DNA of 64,000 bases from Xestospongia bergquistia (Eukaryota > Porifera > Demospongiae > Haplosclerida > Petrosiidae), in NCBI GenBank assembly GCA_963965975.1, contig OZ014414.1, forward strand, positions 5,121,501-5,185,500. The letters run 5' to 3'. Of the stretch, positions 34,946 to 47,445 are shown piece by piece. The first letter of the stretch is position 1; every line of letters starts with the position of its first letter. The notes under the pieces were generated by a model. The model was not told the origin of the DNA. It saw only the letters and a list, made by a program, of their open reading frames with translations, and did no database searches. The position numbers and the translations under genes are program-made.

Positions 34946-36064
34946 CAATAGAAATTTATATTCAAAACATTTTATTTCGTTAGTACTTTTCATTGTATTT
35001 TTTGGAAATCATGGGCCAAGAATCAGCAAAACAAAACCTATAACTGTAAGCCTATAACTGTATAGTAGTAGATCAAAGTTCACTCCAACAAAGATAAATG
35101 CATGCTAATATAAGAGTATTTTTATTATAAGTGATGACATCATCATACGTACATTGCTATAAGACTAGCTAATTATGTTACTAAGCAATACAATCACACA
35201 AAATTTTTACAGACAATAGTCAGAAAAAATAACCTTGTAGGACTACAAATAATATTGGACTTAATGAATAAAAATTTAATCTTTGCATGATTGTTATGTC
35301 AGTTCAAACATAACTGTAACACATAATATTGATAGTACATATATATAGCAGCAATTCTCATGAACATATCTGGACTTACACTTGCTGCAAGCTGTTCACA
35401 AGGTCATTGGTAAAAACTGAACTAAAGGTTATAACTATTATCCTAAGAATGGGGAATGTTGAAGTTTATTCTTCATGCCCTTGTAGTGTGAAAGAACAAA
35501 TGAAAATATTATAGTAATGCTGCTTAGTATATAATTGTTCATGCAATATTAACACTACAGGAACAACTGCACCTAGATTGTAGGAAATCGTTATTATTGA
35601 GAGTCTGCATTCCAGGACTACTATACAAGTTGCTGGTGTCTAATACCCTCACCTTTATGACTGTTCTCTACTCCTTTATCTCTCACATATCTCTTAGCAA
35701 GATGTGTATATTGTATCTCAATACATTCCTTATCAGTCGATAGGTCTTTTTTAACATATCATAGAGTTGATTGCCTTACACAATCCAGCTGATATTTAGT
35801 TGAAGAAAACAAAACAATGTTCTCTTTTAATGTGAATTAAGATTTGTATCTATATATTACTAGCTTACTTTTTCAATGGTTGATTTTACTCATGCAATTA
35901 ATTAGTGAAAGCCTGGCTATAAGGCATTATTTATGTATGTACAAATTGGGAATTGAAGGATAGTATCATATATACTTTACTTAATTTGAATAAAACATTT
36001 AGCACAACAAATAATACTAACGATGATTTTATATGATGCATATATTACAATATAACATTGCATT

Positions 36065-36440
36065 TGTCATTATAGTAAAGTTTTATAATCAGTACAGACT
36101 TTTGCATCAACAACACTTTTATCCAGTGTCTTGAGAAACTAAGGCATAATACCGACATGTCAACTCTTGTCCTATTAAGTGATCATTATCAATGAGATAT
36201 AGAGAGACAATTAGTTTAATATCAATTACATTGACCGCACACCATAATCAAGCCTCCATATCATTGCAGTTGCTACCTCCTCTATATCACAATAGACAGT
36301 ATCAACATAAAAATCACATTGTTTTATGTTTATGCACTTTTGTTACTATTGTTTATTCATAGGATCACATCAGACTATGACACAACTTAGTAAATTGACA
36401 TTTACAATGAACAAATGTTTAGTAATTTTTTGAAGGTGAC
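36065..36440 (-). repeat. Diverged direct repeat, copy 1, with GGW scrap
   Basis: Pieces of this stretch recur in the same order about 1 kb further on (37045-37430): a tcagtaca...catcaacaacac segment, gtgatcattatca followed by atagagagacaattagttta, the complement of TVYCDIEE, and gacacaacttagtaa. The minus strand near 36300 reads DTVYCDIEE, the core of the GGW domain. The rest is unreadable. Confidence 0.55.
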
Positions 36441-37044
36441 AACTGAAGTAGAGATGAATGCAATGTGCAACATAATTTTAATAATAATGTTAACTTCATT
36501 TAATGAAGACACTTCTATTTGAATAACTACAATATCAGTCTGCTAATGGCGCATTTACCTTTACTCTAAAAAAGGTACTGTTGTATTACATGTAACAGTA
36601 TATGAAAATGGGCTGTACATTGGGAAAATATGATCTAGTGCAGAGAAAAATATGTATAAAGCATTTATACTGCTCATATAATGCAATTACAAGTATTTCT
36701 GATTTTTTATAAACAAATAATACTTGATTTGATTGTCCAGACATATCATGATTATGTGCTTTGCTGATATAGCATGGTTTACCATATGAACAAAATTGAT
36801 GATGTTTATGTGAGAAAAGTTTATCTCAACCTTATATCTTTAAATTACATGCTTTCCTCATTTGAGAGTATATTTCTTTTTAATAATAAATTAAAGTGAA
36901 AATGTTTGAGAAAATTGCATCACGTTATGTAACACAGTCTAATTACAGTTTTATATATAGGTTAATTTTCCTATAATAGTTATCGTCCTATATATAATAT
37001 AATAAATAGTGATCCTTTACTTGTTATTATAGTTTATTTTTATC

Positions 37045-37430
37045 AATTACAACAGTCAATTAGAATCAGTACACACTCACACATCAACAACACCTTATCA
37101 ATGTCTTGACAAACTAACTTAAATCTAGTATAATAGAACATTTACTTTCTCATCCTATCAAGGGATCATTATCAAAGGATATAGAGTGATAATTAGTTTA
37201 CAATGTATTATTGTTGACCACACATGATGATCTTTATAATCCATGATGGGTGGTAGCACAAAGTGCATTCATCACAATTACTCACTTCCATATCACGGTA
37301 TATATTTAGAAACTCAATACTTAAAATGAGATTATTAATTGTTTTTGGACTTTTATTATTATTGTTTAATTTATTTAGAGGATAATATCATCCATTGACA
37401 CAACTTAGTAAGTCAAGGTTAACATGAATA
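37045..37430 (-). repeat. Diverged direct repeat, copy 2, with GGW scrap
   Basis: Second copy of the segment at 36065-36440. On the minus strand near 37300 it reads IYRDMEVSNCDE, equivalent to VYCDMEGSNCD of the GGW domain. Both copies carry the same domain fragment, so the duplication happened after the gene fragment was there. Confidence 0.55.
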
Positions 37431-37829
37431 TATAACAAACAAAAGTTCCAATAGCAAAGGTACCAAGTAGATATGAAGTCAGTATGCAACAACATTAAAC
37501 TACTTTTAACACTGACAACCTTTACACAAACATTGACTATGTTATATACCATGATGATATAGTCTCAAACATCTTCATTTAACTTGTTGTTAGAAGGAAA
37601 TATAGTGTCAATTGAGTAAAAGCATGTACTTTAAAATATAAAGTTATAGGATGAATGTTTAATGAAGTAAAATAATCAATCTTGTACACACTTATCACTA
37701 TCACAAACATATTTCTGTGAAAAAATTATATATAGCTATGCATAATATAATATAACTGAGTAAATTTTAGAATATTAAAAAACTATGTATTTGGCTGAAG
37801 GTGACAGTTGATCTTATGTCAACTAAGAT

Positions 37830-39170
37830 GAGTATGTTTAAGACTGCGGTCACTGATAGAATATCCATCACATAGTGTGGAGCATAGCAGGTAACAATGA
37901 CAGAGTTGCCTACATTTATAGCTTCAACTTGGACACAATTCACTAAATTTTACAAAGCCTTTTGTTAACAAGTCTCTATTATAATTAAGAGTATGTTCAT
38001 CTGTCTTCCATTTCATAACAAACTCAACAGTCTGACAGGTAAGGTGATTACATGATGATATTCTCTTGTAGCTTTCTTTGAAGCATACACTAACTTCAAC
38101 TTTTCTGCAAAATGCATCAACTGTTGTCTTGAACTCTGTGATGTGTGGCTTAGCATCTGCGATATTGTATTGTTTGACCAAGCAACAAATATTAATAATT
38201 GTACATTTGTCTTCAACAACTTCCATTGCATTGTCAAATGATTCAGCTGATGATAACTGCAGTCTCAGCTCTCAAAAATATCTTTGAAGATAGGTTTTGA
38301 GTTCCTTTAATAAAGGAATACCAGCTTCAATAAGGGAAGCAAAAGTGTGAATTAAATTTCCAAATGTCACTCGCATTTGATCAAAGACATACTGATATCT
38401 CCACTAAAGATTGACTTGATGAGAAAGGCTACACTACATAAAAAGTATTTTGTTAAATTTACTAACTATAATATACTTACGATACTCCTTGAGTATATCT
38501 TTAGCAACACAAGACAGTTTGTTCAGATTTCAGTAAGATAGTAGTGAATACCTTTAACTTGTTGGGATCCTCATACACTGTAGTATATAGTGCTCTCAAT
38601 GGACCACTTCTAGGACATCTCCTAATTTATTGACTTCATCTAATGATCCTTAGAGATTATTTTCTATGTATGTAACATCTGAACAATCTTAACAAGAAGA
38701 GTAAGTGGTGAGAACCAATCATAATGTTTCTGTAGATTTTGACAAACTGGAACAGACAAGTCTTCTAAAATAAAAAGGGTTTTGAACACATTTCTGATAA
38801 TCAAATAACATAATTATTATAAAAAATAACAATTTAATCTCTAAAATCCTTTACTTTTTCGGCTGTAAAAATTTGTCCAGTCTTTTTTAAAGCATTGGCC
38901 AGGGAATGTATGTTCGTCTTCCATTAACAACAACTTTTTACACTCTTGAAGACAATTCTATGGATTGTTCCTATCTATGCTTTACAGAGTAGGTTCTAGT
39001 AGACCCAGTTGTATATCAAGAGGAGACAATCTATTATTTGGGAAGTAACCTTGTTTCAAAGCTTCTATAATGTCTTTTAAATCACTAACATCTAAAATGA
39101 CAATGTAAGATATAATAACTCAAAATTCACAACTGTTAAACTCACTCAATTCACATTGACTCATTAGCAT
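37830..39170 (-). pseudogene. Receptor-family pseudogene, 5' half (copy C)
   Basis: The first four exons of the intact receptor gene are all recognisable in order. Exon 1 is an ATG block at 39170-39146, 25 nt in phase 1 exactly as in the intact gene, followed by GTGAG. Exon 2 (from 39091) begins DVSDLKDIIEALKQGYF with a degenerate DEATH domain. Exon 3 lies at about 38765-38480. The middle-domain exon (about 38400-37830) reads VEDKCTIINICCLV, KPHITEFKTTVDAFCRKVEV, CNHLTCQTVEFVMKWKTDEH and NSVIVTCYAPHYVMD. A stop (YF-stop-ELR) and several frameshifts break it. The coiled-coil and LRR exons are absent downstream. Confidence 0.85.
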
Positions 39171-39962
39171 TACTTATAGTGTGTGGTTACACACCAGTGG
39201 TAAAATTTGTTGATATTATAAATAAAATTTCCTTATTAGGAAGTAAAGCTTACTTATTAGTAGAGGATATTCTACTATATGTTTAGTTCTAGAAAGATTA
39301 CAACATCATTCATCATCCATAATGAGTTTTTATCGTACATTTTACTGCTGGATTATTAATAACTATGACAACATGCAATGCAAATTAAAAATAATAACTG
39401 AATTAGGACTTCTAATAGTCCTGTCTCTACTTAAATATTGTAAACATTATATTGTCCTTGAAGAATATTTCACTATAATTATGTTCCTGGCTATTGTATG
39501 CTTGTTTAGACAGTGTGTGTATAACTGTTCATGTACATAATACAACAATATAATTTTATGTTAATGCAGTATAGGTCACTCAAACCAAACTGTATATATA
39601 AAGCTAGCTGGCTAAATATTATATTATTGAAAGCATTTGTATGTTGAGGGTAATATTCTGCTATGTCAATCAATGGCTTTAAAGTTAACTCCTAAAATAA
39701 ACCAACATAAGTAATAATATAACACATGTAACTTTGTGGTCAGACAAGTTCAAAGCCAGATAGTCTTGTATTACAGGTAATAATTCAGAGCTACGCACAC
39801 AAATTAATACGTATATACTTTACACAGGTAGGTATTGTGGAAGCTTCCACAAATCAAATACTCTCCTCCAGTGGCATATCCCACTTCTGATGCCAGTATT
39901 ATGACCAAACTTAGATCACAAAAAAGGACTGTATTTGAAAGTAAGGCCACACATATGATGAT
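39171..39962. other. No gene seen
   Basis: AT-rich sequence upstream of the copy C pseudogene. A 72-codon open frame at 39322-39540 has no supporting motif. Confidence 0.45.
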
Positions 39963-40103
39963 ACATGATTGTGAAAATCAGAGCTGTATATAAGAATTGA
40001 GGCTACATGTGATTACAAAAGACAGGGCTGTATATAAGAATCAAGCTACACATGATTGTAAAAGACAGGGCTGTATATAAGAAACAGGGCTACACATGAT
40101 TAC
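39963..40103. repeat. 43-bp tandem repeat, about 3.3 copies
   Basis: Units of 42, 43 and 44 bp start at 39963, 40005 and 40048 with acatgattgt/acatgtgattac and share gggctgtatataagaa; a partial fourth unit starts at 40092. Confidence 0.85.
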
Positions 40104-41990
40104 TTGTATCTTTGTCCAGAGCTTTGAAAAGAACCCCTTCATATTATTGTTATACAAACTGATCCTGTATCTCCCTCAAACTGAGTGGTTGATCATGACC
40201 ATGAGATGACCTCTATCGTTCCTTAATGTAAGAAGTATAAAGAAGGTAAGTTGGAGATGAGCTCGCTACATTATGGAGATAATAATAAAAGGCAAGCAAG
40301 AATTTACTTGTTTTGTTCTTTAGTGATTCTTCCTTCTATTTTGTTAGACTCTTTCCCCTCATTATTATCATCTGATACATAGTCATCAGTCATCATCTCT
40401 AGTCTATTCCTCATTAACATCTGATCCATTCATACATGTACATGCCCACGTATCTATTATTTATCTATAATTATTATATATGTATCCATTTATTAATAAT
40501 ACATATCCATTATAAATTACTACTAACTAGAAATGATAAGACAATCCTTTAAGTAATTGTAGTAATAAAACAATAGGGTCTGATTGAACAAGATGATCTT
40601 GTTCTGATATCATTGATATCAATATTATAATACCTCGATCGCCACCCATTTAGTACTTGTTATAGTGAACACTCCTAAGATGATAACTCTTCTGGATGTC
40701 ATTGATCCTATGACAATATTTCTAACTGTAGTTTTCACACTGAGATAAAAATATACAGAAAAGATTAACAACACAATTATATAATTACCTATTCTTTTGA
40801 TTATTAATTATTATAGAATTGACAATATTATGCCCTTTAACAAATGACATATCATATGATTGACACTTGGTATGGATTAATTAACAGAACTACGAAACTT
40901 TGTTAGGCATGCTTAGTTTGTACAGTCATTAAGACATAGCAATTATTTCTATCTATAGCTAAAGTCCTGATCTGTGTGTAGTATCGCTATCCTATTGCAA
41001 ATTCCATAGTAACTATGAAGGAAAAGCAAAATTATTAATCTAAGGTAATCAGCTATACATTTAACAAAATGAATTATAATGAATATAGAGTATTGTGCAC
41101 AAAAACTAATCATTACGTTTTTGTGGTAAGCAATATAATCTCCAGCAAACGTGTTTGTATTTTTAACAACAACAACTTGAAGCATTTTTAATCAAGGAAG
41201 ATAACAATGTATAACAAACAAATAAACAAAAAGCATAAATACATTTGCAGTCTCATTTACTGTAGTGGCAAGTTTATTACTATCTGTTGTGAACATGTGA
41301 TATGATGAAGAGTAGGAATTGTGATAGTGAGGAAGCTGGATAAACTTCAGTATATGCAAAGGCATAGAAAATATCTTCAAATTTGGGGAAATGACTTTTT
41401 TGTCCCCCACTTATTTCCTCTGTTTACACTCTGTGGGTGTACCTGCTGCTACCAGTCCTCATGGACAAGATAGATGATCATGTGTGGTCTATGTTGTCAC
41501 TCTATTACATCCTTTGATAATGATTTTGCTTTAATTACTAATTTATTATAAAATTGACAGTTCATGTAACTAATTTTAGAAGTTACAATATTTTCAATGC
41601 TTAACTAGGCTATCACTATATATTATTTTATACATTTCCAACAATAAACATACTTATACAAAATGTCACTCTATAGTAAGTCGTAATCAAAACATAAAGG
41701 ATATGTACAAAATCTTAATACAATTCATTGTATTTTGCAATCATGCATGTATGTCAAAAATGAAGTGATACATTTTAATCAAATAACAAAGGTTGAATAA
41801 CAAATTAATCAGTATGCTACTGAACATGACATAAATATTTGTACGTATGATTAGCATGATGTTGCCTTGGCAATTACTAAATATTCTAACATGTTAATTA
41901 GCAATATGAAGGAAGCTATATAAATGTAGAAATAATACAATTTTATACTTCACCACTCGTTTCTGGAGACTAAACTAGGAAAAGCTTATA
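40104..41990. other. No gene seen
   Basis: AT-rich intergenic DNA left of the GGW gene. No promoter element can be assigned. Confidence 0.45.
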
Positions 41991-43004
41991 ATGAATATAA
42001 TTGTTTTTTTTGTCTAATTGCTGGTTTACAAATTGAGGTTAACGAGAGCTCCTCTATTTGTATGGCTGACTGTTCTGGTCTACTATCTTCACATCCTCCC
42101 TCACTCTATGAGCAATACTGTTGTATTCATAGTAACAGTGGAAAGACATTTACTGTGAAAAAAAATGATCGAGTGAAGATAACATTCTGTCCATCTACAA
42201 TACCAACATCTTGTAGCAAATATACATATGATTCTTGTAGTTCCTTGCTCCAAGCCTTCCCTGCTGCTATATCAGGTTATTACAACATCACTTTAAGTAA
42301 TGGTAGTATTATCACTGTCTATTGTGATAGGGAGGGTAGTCACTGTGATGATAAGGGGGGCTGGATGAGAGTTGGATATCTTAACATGAGTGAATCTGGT
42401 GCTACCTGTCCTTCTGGACTAACATTACAGCAATATAACAATATTGATCATGATTTGTGTGGACAACCATTTTCACATTCAGCTGGTTGTTATTCTACAT
42501 TCTTTGACACATTTTCAAGTAACTATAGCAACATGTGTGGACAGGTAAGAGGATATCAATTTGGAGCCCCAGAATCATTCACTGATCATTCAATAGATAC
42601 TTATTATGTCCATGGTGTATCCATTACTTATAGTGAGAGTCCTAAAAAAGCATATATGGTCCTATTCTGTTGGAACATATGAAAATCGATCAAGTTATAT
42701 ATGCTGTCCATGTAATAATGGTAGTACTGGTTTTATTTCTTCATTTGTTGGTGATGATTATTACTGTGAGTCTGGTGTAAGTAGCAATAAAGCTCAGTCT
42801 GTTTTATATGCTAATGATTCATTATGGGATGGAATGAACTGTAATGGACTGGAAAATACATGTTGTACTAATCCAAAAATGCCATGGTTTTTCAAGTCAC
42901 TAAAGGACAATACTTCTGATGATCTTGAACTAAGAGTATGTAGTGATTTTGGTTCGTTTGATGAAGGCTCTCCACTTGACATCATTGAATTATATGTTAA
43001 ATGA
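41991..43004 (+). CDS. Secreted GGW/fibrinogen-like domain protein
   Basis: The main frame from 42062 reads a cysteine-rich ectodomain: a start with CSGLLSSHP, then FPAAISGYYNITLSNGSIIT, VYCDREGSHCDDKGGWMRVG, VCG-like MCGQVRGYQFG, VHGVSITYSESP. After one extra A in the A6 run at about 42645 the next frame continues with KHIWSYSVGTYENR, CCPCNNGS, FVGDDYYCESG, LWDGMNCNG, CCTNPKMPWFFKSL, DLELRVCSDF and DIIELYV before the stop. The G-Y-Y-x-I...V-Y-C-D-M...GGW layout is that of fibrinogen-type lectin domains, in a variant common in sponges and cnidarians. An ATG at 41991 begins a hydrophobic signal-like segment (MNIIVFF) that joins the main frame only if the T8 run is changed by one base. Two single-base homopolymer breaks could be assembly errors; otherwise this is a young pseudogene. 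Extracellular carbohydrate or glycoprotein binding is an inference. Single exon. Confidence 0.75.
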
Positions 43005-43774
43005 CTTTTTAATAACACACACTTAAAATATGTTGTCCTAATATTGTTTTGTCATTAATGCATTAGTATATAGTGTGTTGATTTTTTTATAGATATTATC
43101 AGCAATTATTACATAACAATCTAGAACATAATTAGACAACAGAACCTTGCACCTATTGATGTGGGCAATGGAAAATTCAACACTTGTCTAATTAGTCTAC
43201 AGAACATATTTCGAGTTACATGATATTACTTTGTCAGCATTGGCGCAGTGGTTAGGATTTCTTAATTATTATAGATGGCAACACCAAAACCTATTATTTT
43301 ATCTGATACTTTCTAATCATTATTTCAGACAAATGGTTCAAAATTTTGTCGTAACAGAGCATATCCAGGAAACAAAAAATAAATACTGCTAATGAACTTG
43401 TTTCTTCTGGATTTGAAACTCGGGAGCTTGGCAGACTGCAAGTTACAGTTGTCCCGTTCTTTGTTCTTATGTCTTTTCATAGCTTAGTACTTTATTCGCT
43501 ATCATATTCATTGTAAAATTAATAATCAGTGTGCTGCTGTGATGATGTAATAGTGTCTTGGCTGTTGGGGTCGATACCATGTTTAATTAACACGTTATGA
43601 TAACAAACCACAGTTATATAATATGATACAGTTAATGAAATTCCTTTTCCACAACTGGTAGACTAGACCCTTCCTCTCTAATGAAAGGTCTGGCTCGGGA
43701 CACTATAGTTGAGAAGCTGCTACATTATGAACTTTTGGAAGAGAATCTCTTCTCAAAAAATGAGTTTGTAGTCT
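43005..43774. other. Intergenic; weak tRNA-derived SINE-like signals
   Basis: ggcgcagtggttaggat at about 43244 resembles a tRNA A box, and ggatttgaaactcgggag at 43408 resembles a B box, but they are about 165 bases apart instead of the usual 30-60. No tRNA fold is possible. Nothing else is seen. Confidence 0.25.
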
Positions 43775-45235
43775 GGTGAACACAAATATGTCTTTGAATT
43801 GCTTCGAAAGATTGCTTGTTCAAAGTCAGAAGTAGAGTATGATGAATTATATGAACAACTACTATGTGGGCACTACTCTGTTATAGATTCAAACTGGCAC
43901 CCAATTCGACACCAATGGTGCACTGTTATCAAACTTCAGGATTTATTTTGGGCGAATGAACTACAAATAGCTATAGGTTGGAATAATTATATACATTCAA
44001 AGTGAAGAGTGTATGCTCACACTATACTGATTTGTCTACTTTTTTCAAACAGTTCTTTGATCTTTTGTCTTGTTTGAGAAATGAATGTGACCATGCTTCA
44101 TTGATAATATAAATTAAAAAAAACTTGCAAGTAATTTAGCATTTAGATTCACCTAAAGAGCAGTATGCCAAGTTTGTGATACCCAATACTCTCTCCTTTA
44201 TCAAAAAGCAATTCTCACTTTGTGATAGAGTGAAATTTTCGGAGGATTTTACTACTGGATATACTATGGAATCATCAGAAGGTAACCTGTCAGTGTCATC
44301 TCAAGAGTGTCACTGTACTTTCTGGAAAAGCATGAAGCTTCCATGTTGACACATATTTGCCAGCAAGACTTAAAGAGACTTCCCACTTTTTTTGTTAAAG
44401 GTGTTGACAAATGTTGAAACATTACCTCAGAAGTATATTACAACAAAAAAGAGTAGACCTCCAAGTTCTTTTCAGGTACATGTAGATATAATTATCTCAA
44501 TGATAGATTAATTTTATACAATGTCCACCCTCTAGATTAGTGGTATTTCAATCAAGCATAGTTTTGTCTCAACATCAAAAGTTTAATAAAATGATGTCAG
44601 TGTCTCATCAAATTTATTCTTTTGGAATAAGAGGTTGGTATGAGCGAATATGCTCTCAGAAGATTGTGTTGTTGAAGACATAAATCCAACCAGAGCTAGT
44701 GCATGTGAGACAAATGTTTATATTTTACTTAATTTTTTACTGAATGTGATTAGATATCATTGTGTCTGAGATTAAACTTCCTTCAAAGATTAAGAAGTAT
44801 AGTAGACCCAATGGAGCAGAATTAACTGTTATGGGTTTGCTTAAAAAGAAATGAAAGGAAGCTGAGAAACACAACCCTATACCTTTTGCTAAAAAATGTC
44901 CCATACTAGGAAAGAGCCATATGTGACATTAATTTTTAGGTTAATATCATTGAACTCTCTCAGTTATTTTAGAGTGGTGTGTTGATCATAATGTTGCAGA
45001 ATCAACGATGAATGTTCTCCTTATTAGTGAAGATGTTGAAGTTTGGCAAACAATATGTAGTTTGTGTTTGGATGAGAATATATGCATTGAAAGTTGACAC
45101 AAATACTTTTCTCATGACACATGGATTAGTGTTCAAGCAGTTATTGAGGTTTCAAGAAATAATCCTGTCTGGTATTGTGGTCTGTGCTTAAAGTCAATCA
45201 CTGATGAGTCAGAACAGACTCTTGTTTAACCTGGT
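43775..45235 (+). pseudogene. SWIM zinc-finger (MULE-like) transposase-derived gene, decayed
   Basis: Readable plus-strand pieces in order: YVFELLRKIACSKSEVEYDE (about 43785-43845), SNWHPIRHQWC (43889), FFKQFFDLLSCLRNECDHAS (44043-44102), YAKFVIPNTLSFIKKQFSLC (44166-44225), DRVKFSEDFTTGYTMESSEG and the SWIM zinc-binding motif CHCTFWKSMKLPC-x-H (44308-44352), in which the arginine before H is a stop. A final block reads TWISVQAVIEVSRNN and PVWYCGLCLKSITDES (45118-45220), a treble-clef or PHD-like end. This order is that of the C-terminal half of ZSWIM1/3-type proteins, which derive from Mutator-like transposases. The DDE core is not seen. Stops and shifts throughout. Confidence 0.55.
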
Positions 45236-46904
45236 ATCACTTTCATTTAAAGTCTTCTCCAGAGACAGCTTTGGTTTTGCTGTCATGTTTATGCTTGATT
45301 ATTGATTACTATGTTTCCATTGTGGTTATCTATATTCGCCTGTTCATCTATGATTGTATAATTATCTATTATTCTCAATTATAACTTTATGCCCACGGCA
45401 CTGAGTGTTGTTTCACATTTCAAGGCGTGGTTTCATTACCCGGAACATCCAGTAGTAACCTATAGGCACTGCCTACAAAAGTAACCACACCTTAAATGTT
45501 ACCAGAGAGTGTGTATCTGCTCGGTCAGGACTGTTCCTAGCAAGAGTTACAACCACTTAATAGTCCCAATGGGGGTGGTCTTCTATTAATTATTATGTGA
45601 CATTTTCAGTGAATAACAAAAACTGTGATGGATTCAAGTCTTTTCTCAGGATTAACAAATGTAGGAAACACTTGCTCTGCAAATACAACTCTTTCATCTA
45701 CAAGAGTATAATAAATAAACATGAAAAATGCAGCAAGAATTATTATTGTCATTATCATAATGATATAAATGTACTCTTAGCTACATTATACAGCATATGC
45801 TTGATAAAAGATTGAAAAATCTCTACATGCAGGAGAGGGCTAAGGTGATATAACCAACAGAGATCTACAATCAACTGAACTGCAATTAATATGTAGTAAA
45901 TTGCATATTTTATAGAATTCATTCTATTCTGGTCTCCAGGTGATCAGGAAGATGTCCATGAGTTATTACTCAAGTTCTTCTTCAAATTTAAGAGAGGTAT
46001 TTATAGTTAATATTAGTGCTTTTGATATAATGTACATAAAATGTATATTTCACATGAATATCTAAAATGTGGATTGTCCAGATCTTCTGAAAGTAAACAA
46101 TAAACTACAAGTAGCTGTGCAGGTATGATATAAACAGTACTACTAATGTGTTGATAATATATTGCACTTATCATGTAAGGAGCTAACATAAAAGATGTAA
46201 TCAATAATTCATTCCAATAAGTGATAGGGGTATGATGTCTGAGGTGATTAATGCCTTTTCAACTAGACTAATATAATTACTTCCATCACCAATAACAGAT
46301 GTGAAAAAACTCAAACAACAGTAAACCAATTTGCATTTATTTTGGTAATTTGATTACAAAGGTATACTCTTCTCTTGTTTGACAATAAATATACGAAAGA
46401 ACAAATTACCGTACACTAGTACAGTCAATGCAAACATCAGTGGACTACATGTTACCGAAAAATAGCTGGCATCAACACCAACATGCATTCTATCACACGC
46501 TGAAGTATTTGTATATGAATGGCAAAATCAATTGATTTGTTGATAAATGTGTTCATCTGCTCATGAAGATAGCAAAAGACAAAGCTTTTGAAAGACTAAT
46601 AAAATTAGAGAAGGGGAAGACATTATATGTACATAGTATAAAGCTATAACTTAGTGTAATGAATGGACAGTTACCTCTATATCAAAACCTCAAAACCACT
46701 ACACAATCGAGAAACAACAAACAATTGTCAAAATTGCCATCAACAATGCAATGAAAGCAACATTTATATACTTGAGTACAAATGTACATCTCTTCTCAAT
46801 GTAACAATGTGTAAACATACCTTGTTATTAAGTATATAAAGACGTTCCTGAATTATATTCCAATAGAACCAACAAATGTCTCTACGAAGTCACTCAATGT
46901 TGGT
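45236..46904. other. No gene seen
   Basis: AT-rich. A more GC-rich patch at 45385-45560 has no recognisable content. Confidence 0.45.
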
Positions 46905-47445
46905 AATGAGGAAATATTCTATGAAGTAAAAGTCATAGGAGAATACACTACAACAGCTGCCATGAAAGAAGACATTTAGAGAAATATGTATCATCTATAT
47001 GTCTTATTAGATCAATGTATGGATGAAGATATCCTACAACAAATAAGAAAGAATATACAAGGAGTATTAAATCTTGTTAAAGTCAATAATAGACGCATGA
47101 TCTACATTTAATCAAAGATGTATCAAACCCTTGTCACAATATGGACAACTAACTACAACAAATAGTCTTTTTAAATCATTACCAGATGAAATCATTGACA
47201 CTATTAATGATGTGAAGCATTACTCACTGATCATGTCTGGTATGAATTATTACAGAGAGGTATGTCATAATATGCAATGCAATGAATTATTTTACTTGTT
47301 TTTGATATAGTAAATGAAAAGAAATGTGAATGGACCTTGTAAATTATACAACAATGTTTCTACAACAATGAATATGATACAATGTGACTTATGTGAAGAG
47401 TGGTATCACTGGTACATTTATCAAACCAAAGAATGTATAGACTAA
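46905..47445 (+). pseudogene. Unidentified coding remnant with PHD-like end
   Basis: A run at 46908-47090 is nearly open and helical (NEEIFYEVKVIGEYTTTAAM, VLLDQCMDEDILQQIRKNIQ) with one stop. Further on, 47375-47420 reads MIQCDLCEEWYHWYI, the C-x-x-C...W-(Y/F)-H-x-x-C pattern of PHD-like fingers with the last cysteine replaced by tyrosine. The two pieces may belong to one transposon-derived gene, possibly of the same class as the SWIM remnant just upstream, but I cannot name it. Confidence 0.3.

Noticed and set aside
39322..39540. 72-codon plus-strand hydrophobic frame
   Set aside because: No homologous pattern, no splice context and composition typical of random AT-rich DNA.
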